From assembly GCA_020628645.1 (NCBI GenBank), contig JAHDES010000013.1, positions 42,174 through 106,173 on the forward strand: 64,000 bases of DNA, written 5' to 3'. The first letter of the stretch is position 1. Every line of letters starts with the position of its first letter. The position numbers were made by a program, and so were the translations under genes. Below the pieces are notes generated by a model that worked only from the letters and a program-made list of their open reading frames with translations, did not search any database and was not told the DNA's origin. Origin of the DNA: Saprospiraceae bacterium. GTDB taxonomy: Bacteria > Bacteroidota > Bacteroidia > Chitinophagales > Saprospiraceae. Below, piece after piece: positions 17,901-26,200 of the stretch.

Positions 17901-19607
17901 AATTCGGTAAATCCAATTGTTGATATTGAATTTAATCCCCCTTTACCCGTAAGCCGAGATGATTTATTTGTACGATGTACAGATGCTAGTGGTATGGTCG
18001 ATTTATGCTATACGGTAGAAGTAGGTAATATTAATGATGTGATGTATGCTGATAATTTTACGATTAGCTTAATTCGAGATATTGATGCCAATGCTAGTTT
18101 AGATAATTATGATCCAATCTTGGTATCAGAAACAGTTCCCGTTGTTGTACCGCCAGGAGAGAATCGCATCTTAGAAAATTGTTTTACAATAAATGCTACA
18201 GATGCCTGTCCTGTATTTTTACAAATTGAACAGAATTCGCCCTGTGTTTGTGAGATTGTAACGAGCTATCATCCTGCTATTGAACCTGAACCATTTGCTG
18301 CTTTAAATGACCAAGTAAATTTATGTCCAAACTCAACGATGAGTTTTGAAGCCTGTGATGATTGGACGTATAGTGTATCACCATCGGCGGGAGGTTCCTT
18401 TTATGATGATGGCATGGGTAATATGGTCTTTACATTAGCATCGGGTTATGGCTTGGATAGTCCAGTGAAGATTCAGGCAACTTCAGCGATAGGGGGTTGT
18501 GATCCAGAAACTTTTGAGAAAAAAATCTATAGTCTTTCTGCTTTTGATTTAGGTCCTTATACCGCAACAGAAGTTTGTGAAACAGATTGTCAACAATTGG
18601 ATTTAAATATCTTAGCGCAATATCGAGATAATGTAAGTGTGAGTTGGTCACCGACAACATTTTTAGATGATCCTACTTCCCAAACACCAACGATCTGTCA
18701 ACCCACAAGTGATATTATCTATACCGTTACAGTCACCTTCTCAGAAGATGGACAGACTTGTGATTTTGTGGAAAATTTTCCAATAGATATGATCGAGCAA
18801 CCAATAGAAGATGTCATTCCTAATGGTAAATTATGTAGCGTTGCTGATGCTACCTTCACCGCTCCTGCAGGTTATGATACCTATGAGTGGTTGTATCTAA
18901 ATGATGACGGTACAGAAAGTTTTGTAGCGGCGGGAGCATCTAATGAATTATATACAGAGACCGTCGGGTTTTATTATGTATTGTATTACAATGCGACGGA
19001 TGTATGTAAGACAAGATCTACTACTTTTGAGATGGAGTATTGTATAGATTATGGAGATTTACCAGATGATGGCGTAGGCACGGGGCATTTAAATTATGAG
19101 ACGGACACCTTGAACAATGGCCCTGCCCATGACGTAGAAGAAGGTTTCTATCTAGGTTCAAGAGTAGATGATGAATATAATGGTCAGCCTGATGGGACAG
19201 CTACAGGAGATGGATTAGATGAAGATGGAATTATATTCCCTGCGAATGTTCATTGGACACAAGGTAGCCACGTACGAATTCCGTTTAGTGTAAATAACCC
19301 AAGTGGACAGCAAGCGGAGTTAGAAATCTGGATTGATTGGAATGGCGATGGCGATTTTGATGATCCTGATGAATGGGTAGTTGATATATCGGATAATGGC
19401 TTTGGTGATTTTGGTCGAAATGGTTATTTGACGATTTATGTACCAGAGAGTTTAGCGCCAGATACCGAGATTGGATTTAGAGCTAGATTGAGTCACACCA
19501 ACAATATGACTCCAAATGGACGAGTGAATACAGGGGAAGTAGAAGATTATCTGCTTCGTATAGATTGTGATAATGTTTGTTTGCCTGTAATAAGTTCACA
19601 AAACTAG
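11979..19607 (+). CDS. Giant exported GEVED-domain protein 1 of 3
   Basis: The 2,542-residue protein has a signal peptide (1-22, ending VVQANE) and then the motif YTITHLWKRIWLSF (37-50), kept in all three tandem copies, and a glutamine-rich, probably helical segment (55-90). A domain at about 105-280 (ECFRTATCEADAEQ..WNIPQGATIISARIQF..IIQEIVNRPTY..LCITYDVP) looks like a jelly-roll of the DNRLRE/carbohydrate-binding type. A long series of Ig-like, DUF11-like repeats rich in paired cysteines follows, with an acidic DQDGDGRYDD loop near 690-700. The C-terminus is a GEVED domain (about 2354-2535, starting CIDYGDLPD and ending GEVEDYLLRIDC) and then CLPVISSQN. I see no type A or B sorting domain and no membrane anchor. 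A surface or extracellular structural or adhesive role is inferred. In the middle it is nearer to copy 3, elsewhere to copy 2. Confidence 0.8.
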   Translation: MYKTQFLLIVSLLIVVTTVVQANETTATIPKSSNDAYTITHLWKRIWLSFIPTKEDLLVKKELKKATQAQQISQIIDGFKDKTSVTSQQKVANSATFFRRLEVTECFRTATCEADAEQLDNGNNLVICGANNLSDLEMGSLGITDNNVGLNFAGWNIPQGATIISARIQFTAERTIRGPANFLIRGVDRDNPSDYSVGDDVITRPLTGTSVNWQPADWTAGSANVAQLTPDLKDIIQEIVNRPTYALGNNIGIQIAGSGTRSAISYDINPAQAPQLCITYDVPDPSDPPEPIQCDGCSEINVSSLQGVPNFPQVDILNVCSTPDTVSLLMYNAGECPVTNMQITVEFDNGLAYGGFVESHNPDQTITEFNVSDGSRPVFLVEQLDTGKVVIVNFGMTGDCSLNLENDEPLNFDVNIDFFSNTSSNGVLKCNVMEEGIGEFNSGIKVPVVNILSITPESVDLANFTDEFCQQLEISQDGIEATLDHVSMTVENLDLGGTVSLSSIRVNGNVVPGSWWSYDAGTQILSLRIRQNFFNQNTGGNSNNFFEENERLTVDFCYRASGCVDPTQFLTYSAFYGCNNDICFDISSKQGTLDSQADFSANVNASASFNQAGQICGNDLLFDVSISASNTHPLEGLWKDLIIKFNACNTPFSEVTAIALNGTPLPSNVWSENSGSITINTTANTTPIGNLVDQDGDGRYDDLMGGTSLTFNMTMELNCAEDPSCGSSQCSIEQVEVNGVRDCGQTFQEFASLGAPVTYGYGETSFMTYDTIEYSNGQHYYENWYTTVPCDEWGPAPNGFKLEYTYGTNNVAACTNSNIVAKVRLSDNNNWHMWRDIRYEANSTTYNGTPIGGIVFDYILDDHGDTTAIEFVIPAGDPNAVNHEYYFNIETSGDCRSDRHLYVEWEIVEQCPDCTGSDCEVLRSCHSTLSRIRWNGTNCICDCDFQSITRAERSTFGYTDCGLTTAINPASVPAADLNRFMPGDVMKVTMTTEILNVNALREGSERWRWRILGPHINAPSAWDNGNAVFENIYFEKAGTGVRQPLIPTCILDEYPANQQLHHDNPNGRNFSIDLRNVGVTHTAPVNNIACQDFSNATNPNYPFDQSAPNGMRYSDNSTGWGAYQTWTGARYFGHNDGYDWEDDDIYIRMYFGNNLACDGATVNEDADACANALVDAFNMENGDSFHVVVHVPIVANGFHKLDSTDYNNQNVNGTFNTYDQRTTNCNAVEHVGTSCQTDSYYDFHIPEVGHTTEVTLNDCTVEVEHTIYLTDTLPEVTAGQTPWYENEYRPAMGVEWIEPFFPTNLVYDGNMVIEDMNGVQTPISNQWIDEEYGNLHCEPDGFGGVCCVAADQSDYARLRIVDQAYIDGKANTCYMYDAYNKPLINRHLDPFPLLAQSGAGRCEFKIKYTLTALCPEDIQSSDFGLNGQFSHVYLPDFLAHHRLANNLADPNSGVGEYLGLPFDRVHTDGTPFSFLAWDDSEHGSIPYWPFSIHPDKFANHSSRFVTSEITTPDNFNDLSNGFPPLMASVDRLLIADAAGANETVTYELCAGNSAGMTHDYVSATIQVPLSVELIDIQSLSGTGNTYTLVQTTATHNEYVIEMRDLAPGACDQINIITELTFCPTGTGADTRINIKANSGCVPVAKSSQLLAGLEVCNAVEMAYEYIREEADIQVEWDPNPAGEYGLCDRILVGTRIKNVKPAVLTDIDTRWWFPGGLEFVPNTWQVCYPGGPGNVGPCVSIPDPTMNASENSAFGEYFEYVDDAIWSAYIASNGLKGVTSSLDSNKVAFRFEVETLCDEFISGTSIWFQADAADPCEGRVESMQVQSNPVVIENANPLDFAQFYVFPEPTNVYCGVETTVDLTFLNISPLGFTENSTACIELQGDVFDYTPGSLVWVTPIHTPTIEETISGAVTRICMDVPDGIGPNEVFKLELTFTVPDDAPCGDQSMNVQVFTVVEDQVCSDPPSNCDVNVTNSVNPIVDIEFNPPLPVSRDDLFVRCTDASGMVDLCYTVEVGNINDVMYADNFTISLIRDIDANASLDNYDPILVSETVPVVVPPGENRILENCFTINATDACPVFLQIEQNSPCVCEIVTSYHPAIEPEPFAALNDQVNLCPNSTMSFEACDDWTYSVSPSAGGSFYDDGMGNMVFTLASGYGLDSPVKIQATSAIGGCDPETFEKKIYSLSAFDLGPYTATEVCETDCQQLDLNILAQYRDNVSVSWSPTTFLDDPTSQTPTICQPTSDIIYTVTVTFSEDGQTCDFVENFPIDMIEQPIEDVIPNGKLCSVADATFTAPAGYDTYEWLYLNDDGTESFVAAGASNELYTETVGFYYVLYYNATDVCKTRSTTFEMEYCIDYGDLPDDGVGTGHLNYETDTLNNGPAHDVEEGFYLGSRVDDEYNGQPDGTATGDGLDEDGIIFPANVHWTQGSHVRIPFSVNNPSGQQAELEIWIDWNGDGDFDDPDEWVVDISDNGFGDFGRNGYLTIYVPESLAPDTEIGFRARLSHTNNMTPNGRVNTGEVEDYLLRIDCDNVCLPVISSQN

Positions 19608-19633
19608 ATTTTAAAAACCAAAAACTTTTTCAT

Positions 19634-19812
19634 ACAAACCCTCATTCGATATAAGTAACCTAACTTATTTGCTTGTCGTATAACTGCATTCATCATAAAA
19701 AGAATAAATAACTGACTGTAAGAAAGTTATGCACGATTTTTTGATGAATTTTAAAAGCAGTTATTGACCAAATAATTAGGTGAACCTACTTATTATCGAA
19801 TGGGGGTTGTTT
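19634..19812. repeat. Long imperfect palindrome between giant genes 1 and 2
   Basis: The left arm (about 19634-19700) and right arm (about 19738-19812) are reverse complements with gaps. Matching blocks from the outside inwards are ATTCGATA.TAAGTA (19643 onward) against its complement near 19790-19801, AACCTAACTTATTT against the complement near 19770-19787, ATAACTGC (19679-19686) against GCAGTTAT (19757-19764), and ATTCATCA (19688-19695) against TGATGAAT (19742-19749). The whole is about 180 bp. It could fold into one long hairpin or cruciform. No ORF lies inside, so it resembles a small non-autonomous palindromic element. Confidence 0.6.
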
Positions 19813-20103
19813 TTTTAATAAAGGATAAACATCATCAAATAATACGAAATTGAATAAGTGATTTCGTAAATCACACCAAAAAGGTATAAGTATACTTTTT
19901 TATTCTAGTATTTTTTATACAAACGATCTTTCTAATAGTTATGAGGAATAAAAAACGTGTCTACTTCACTAATAAAGTATTAACAAAACAATGTATTTAC
20001 TGAAATTGTGTAGTCACATTTTATGCATATTATTGATTAACTAGGCTAAGAATATATTGATATTGCTCCATATATCTCCCCACTTTAATTATTTCCCCTC
20101 TAG

Positions 20104-20127
20104 TAATATTACATATAATATGTTGTT
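20104..20127 (+). promoter_or_regulatory. Motif shared by the leaders of giant genes 2 and 3
   Basis: TAATATTACA (20104-20113) and ATATGTTGTT (20118-20127) recur before giant gene 3 at 27916-27935, there without the four-base TATA between them; both are followed within a few bases by GCAT. They lie 98 and 160 bases before the respective starts. They may be a regulator site or simply remain from the duplication. Confidence 0.35.
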
Positions 20128-20201
20128 GAGCATCCATCTTACAATCTAATCTAGCCTAAGACAATACAAATTTTGGATTTTTTTACTTCAATAAGCATGA
20201 T

Positions 20202-23200
20202 ATGATGCACAAATTACAATCGCTATTCTTTACCATTTTATTGATGGGGACTACTTTCTTAGTTTCAGCTAATGAAATTAAAAGCTCCCTTGATCACCAA
20301 GAAAATATGCAGTTGTCTTCTTATACTGTTACACATTTATGGAAACGAATTTGGAATGCGTTTATACCAACTAAGGAAAGTATAAAAGCCTTAAAACTAC
20401 AGAAAAAAGTAGCACAAGAAACTCAAATTCAACAAATAATCAATGGATTTGAAAATAAAACTCCCGTCACTCATCAACAAAAAGTAGACAACTCTGCTTT
20501 ATTTTTCCGACGTGCCGAAGTCACAGAATGTTTCCGAACAGCTTCTTGTGAAGCGGATGCCGAACAATTTGATGGAGGGAATAATTTCCAAAATTGTGCT
20601 GCCAACAATGTCTCTGATTTAGAAATGGGAGAGTTGGGCAGTAATGATAATGTGGTTGGACTCAATTTTGCAGCTTGGAATATTCCGCAAGGCGCCACCA
20701 TCATTAGTGCGCGGATTCAATTTACGGCAGAACGAACGACTCGTGGCGCTGCCAATTTTATTATTCGAGGAGTAGATCGTGACAATCCAGTGGATTATTC
20801 CGCAGGAGATGATGTAATTACACGTCCCTTAACATCTAACTTAGTAACTTGGCAGCCACCAGATTGGGCGGCTGGTAGTGCTAATGTGGCGCAATTAACG
20901 CCTGATTTAACCGATATCATACAAGAAATTGTGAATCGTCCAACTTATGCACTAGGTAATAATATAGGTATTCATATCGAAGGTTCAGGCTTACGCTCTG
21001 CAGTATCGTATGATATTAATCCAGCGCAAGCGCCTCAATTGTGTATCACTTATGATGTACCTGATCCATCTGATCCACCACCACCAATCGAATGTGATGG
21101 TTGTTCAGAGATCAATATCTCGTCTCTACAAGGGGTGCCCAATTTCCCACAAGTAGATGTATTAAATGTGTGTAGTGCGCCCGATACCGTTTCTTTATTG
21201 GTATACAATGCGGGAGATTGTCCTGTTACCAACATGCAAATTACAGTCAATTTTGATAATGGACTTGCTTATGGCGGATTTGTAGAAAGTCACAACGCAG
21301 GACAAACTGTAAGTGAATTTAATGTCGCAGATGGAAGTAATCCTGTATTCTTGGTAGAACAATTAGATACAGGGAAGGTGATTATTGTCAATTTTGGTAT
21401 GACAGGGGATTGTAGTTTGAATCTCGAAAATGATGACCCTCTAAATTTTGATGTAAACATAGATTTCTTCTCGAATACTTCCTCCAATGGGGTTCTAAAA
21501 TGTAATGTTTCACAAGAAGAAATTGGAGAATTCAACAGTGGTATTAAAGTACCTGTTGTGAATGTTCTCTCTATTGATCCAGCTTCCGTTGATTTAGCGA
21601 ATTTTACGGACGAGTTTTGTCAGCAATTAGTGGTATCCCAAGATGGTATCGAAGCGACATTGGATCATGTAAGCATGACGGTGGAGAATTTAGATTTAGG
21701 AGGCACCGTATCCTTAGGTTCTATTCGTGTAAATGGTAATGTAGTACCAGGTGGCTGGTGGTCGTATGATGCAGGGACAGAAATATTGAGTTTACGAATA
21801 GGACAAAACTTCTTTAATCAAAATACAGGTGGTAACACAGATAATTTCTTTAATGAAAATGAACGCTTAACCGTTGATTTCTGTTATAGAGCTAGTGGTT
21901 GTGTTGACCCCACCCAGTTTATCACCTACAATGCTTTCTATGGTTGTAACAATGATATTTGTTTTGATATTTCTTCAAAACAAGGAACATTGGATTCAGA
22001 AGCCGATTTTTCAGCCAATGTAAATGCATCGGCTAGTTTTAATCAAGCGGGGCAGATTTGCGGAAATGATTTTCTTTTTGATTTTACGATTTCTTCTGAT
22101 AATTCTCAACCCTTAGAAGGATTATGGAAGAATTTGATAATTAAATTTAATGCTTGTAATACCTCATTTTCAGAGGTAACCGCTATCGCTATTGGGGGTA
22201 CTCCTTTACCGTCCAATCTTTGGTCAGAAAATAATGGTGCAATTACAATCAATACGACATCGAATACGACCCCGATAGGTAATTTAGTGGACCAAGATGG
22301 TGATGGACGTTACGATGACTTATTGGGTGGAACATCCTTGACCTTTAATGTTACCATGGATGTGACCTGTAGTGATGACCCGTCTTGTGGTACCGCTACT
22401 TGTTCAATCGAACAAATTGAAGTAAACGGAACAAGAGATTGTGGACAAAGCTTCCAAGAATTCGCTCCAATTACCCCTCCCATCACCTATGGCTATGGGG
22501 AGACTAGCTTTATAACCTATGATATCATACAAACGAATAATAATTATTATGAAAATGATTATGCAACAGTTCCTTGTGATGAATGGGGCCCAGCACCCAA
22601 TGGTTTTAGATTGGATTATACTTATGGCACAGATAACATTGCTCCTTGTACGAATTCCAATGTTTATGCAAGAATTACCTTGGATAATCATAATTGGGAT
22701 ATGTGGCGTGATATCCGTTATGAAGCGGGTTCTGCGACCTATAATGGGGCACCTGTCAATGGCGTTACCTTTGAGTATATACTAGATCAAAATGGAGATA
22801 CAACACAAATTGATGTAGTCATTCCTGCGGGTGATCCGAATGCGACTAATCACGCTTATTATTTTAATATAGAAACCTCTGGAGACTGTCGCCCTAATAG
22901 AAATCTTTGGGCAAATTGGGAAATCGTAGAAGAATGCCCAGATTGTACAGGAGGTGATTGTGAAATACTTCGCTCTTGCCATTCTGTATTAACACTAATT
23001 CGTTGGAGTTCGGTGAATTGTGTTTGTGATTGTGAATTTGCGACGCATACCACGAACAAACGCCTTACTTATGGACATACTGATTGTAATTTGACCACTC
23101 CTCTAACAGAGGCGAGTATTCCTGCACAAGACTTAAATCGTTTTATGCCTGGGGATATTATGGAAATCACTGGTACGGCAGAGATTTTAGATGTCAATGC

Positions 23201-26200
23201 CCTTAGAGATGGAACCACTCAATGGTCCTTCTATATAGACGGCCCTCATATCAATTCTGAGGGTGCGTGGGACAATATGAACGCCGTACTTGATAATCTC
23301 TATTTTCAAAAAGCAGGTTCAAACGTTCGTCAGCCTTTAATACCTACCTGTATCTTGGATGAATTTCCTGCCAATGGGCAGTTGCACTATGATTCACCTA
23401 ATCGTGATTTTCGCGTTTTAATATACGGTTTAGGGGTTAGTCATCGAAATCCAGATGATGGTTCAAATTGTATTGACTATAGTAATGCCGCGGCTAATTA
23501 TCCTTTTGACCAAACTTCTGCAACAGGTTATCGCTATACCGATGGCTCTTCAGGGCATTCGGGTTATGAATTATTTACAGGAGTGCAATATAATGATGTC
23601 AATCATAGTAATGACTTTTATGATTCTCGCATAGAGGTACATTTTCAGTTTGGGAATAATCTCACTTGTGATGGAGCATTGTATAATGAAGATGCGGATG
23701 CCTGCGCCAATAGCTTAGTCGATGCTTTTAATATGGAAAATGGGGATTCTATCCACATGGTAGTACGGGTGCCTATTGCTGCAAATGGGTTTCATAAACT
23801 AGATTTTCCAGATTATAAAACGGAAGAATCACGCTTTTTTGTCAACACCTATGATCAAAGAGAAACAAATTGTAATTCTACTATAGCAATAGGAGGTTCT
23901 TGCTGGACAGAAACGCCCTATCAAGTCTACATTCCAGAGGTCGATCATACAACAGAAGTGACGGTTAATGATTGTAATATAGAAGTAGAGCATACTATTT
24001 TTATAGCGAATCCGCTCCCAACAGTAACAGCAGGACAATTACCTTGGTATGAAAATGAATATCGAGGGGCAATTGGGGTAGAATGGATCGAGCCATTTTT
24101 TCCAACCAATATGATATATGATGGGAGCATGGTGATTGAAGATATGAATGGGGTACAAACACCCATTGCCAATCAATGGATTGATGATTCTAAAGGGAAT
24201 TTACATTGTGAACCCGATGGTTTTGGAGGGGTATGTTGCGTAGCAGCGGATAATTCTGATTATGCTCGTCTACATATTTTTGACCAAGCTTATATCGATG
24301 CAAAAGCTCATACCGATTGTTATTTATATGCTGCCTATAATGAACCACATATCAATCGTCATTTAGATCCCTTTCCACTACTTCCCGTATCAGGTGCAGA
24401 GGATTGTTTTTATAAAATCAAATACACCTTGACAGCTCTTTGTCCAGAAGATTTACTATCATCTGATTTTGGACTTAAAGGACAGTTTTCTCATGTTTAC
24501 GTACCAGATTGGTTTCAAACTAGAACGATAGCTAATTATTTAGCCGATCCTACTAAAGCTTATAATCAAAATATTGGCTTACCTTTTCCGACAAATGGTC
24601 GAGAAACTTTAAATGAAAATGGTGATCCATTGGGTACTTCCTATTGGCCATTTGGTCCAGATCCTGATTTATTTTCTGATCACCCGAGTCGTTTTGAAAC
24701 GAATGAAATTACAACACCAGATAATTTTGACGATTTTAGCAATGGTTTCCCTCCTTTACTAGCAGGTGTAGATCGTTTATTGATTGCCGATGAAGCAGGA
24801 GCAAATGAACGCGTTACTTATGAATTATGTGCTGGTAATAGTGCAGGTGCAACCCACGACTATGTATCGGCTACAGTAGAAGTTCCCCTGAGTATTGAAT
24901 TGATTGATATACAAAGCCTGAGTGGTTCTGGAAATACTTATTCCTTAGTAGAGACAACGCCAACACACAATATTTATGTGATCGAAATGCGCGATTTAGC
25001 CCCAGGGGCTTGTGATGAGATTGAAATTACAACCGAGTTGACCTTTTGTCCTACAGGAACGAATGCCGATACTCGTATTAATATTAAAGCCAATAGTGGT
25101 TGTTTGCCAGTAGCGAAATCTTCTCAATTATTAGCAGGCTTAGAAGTTTGTAATGCAGTGGAGACAGATTACGAATACATCCGTGAAGAGGCTGATATTC
25201 AAGCAGAATGGGATCCAAATCCAGCAGGTGAATATGGACTTTGTGATGAACTTTCGGTCGGTACTCGTATTAAAAACGTAAAACCAGCGGTGCTAACAGA
25301 TATTGAAACGCGTTGGTGGTTTCCAGATGGCTTAGAGTTTAAACCAGGTACTTGGCAAGTGTGTTATCCTGGAGGTCCAGCGAATTATGGGCCTTGTGTC
25401 AATATTCCTGATCCGACAATGAATTCATCGGAGAATTCTGCTTTTGGTGAATATTTTGAATATACGGATGATGCAATCTGGAGTTCATACATAAATTCTA
25501 ATGGATTGAAGGGAGTAGCCTCTTCTTTAGATAGTAATAAAGTTGCCTTCCGTTTTGATGTAGAAACACTTTGTGATGAATTTATATCTGGTACGAGTAT
25601 TTGGTTTCAAGCAGATGCTGCTGATCCATGTGAAGGTCGTGTACAATCGATGCAAGTACAATCGAATCCAGTAATTATCGAAAATGCCAATCCTTTAGAT
25701 TTTGCACAGTTCTTTGTCTTTGCTGATCCTACTGAAGCTTATTGTGGGAATGAAACAGTCATGGATTTAACCTTTTTAAATATTAGCCCATTAGGATTCA
25801 CGCAAGATAGTGAGGTCTGTATTGAATTAGAAGGAAGTGTTTTTGACTATACACCCGGAAGTTTATCTTGGATTAGTCCAATACATTCGCCCAATATTGT
25901 AGAAACGACGAGTGGAGCCGTCACCAAAATCTGTATGGATGTCCCTGATGGAATTGGCCCTAATGAAGTCTTTAAACTAGAATTAGCGTACACCGTACCA
26001 GATGATGTTGCTTGTGGCGATCAACACCTAAATATTCAAGTGACGACTACTGTAGAAGATCAAGTATGTTCAGATCCACCGAGTAATTGTGATGTAAAAG
26101 TTACAAATTCTGTAAATCCAATTTTAGATATCGAATTTAGTCCTCCATTACCAGTCAGTCGTGAAGATTTATTTGTACGTTGTACAAGTGGTGGCGGTAT

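Larger units (their letters stand above)
19608..20201. other. 594-bp spacer between giant genes 1 and 2
   Basis: There is no gene. It holds the long inverted repeat at 19634-19812, a small palindrome at 19858-19874 (GTGATTT, CGT, AAATCAC) and, at 20104-20127, a motif shared with the spacer before giant gene 3. I see no classical terminator directly after gene 1. The length and content suggest that gene 2 has its own promoter. Confidence 0.6.
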
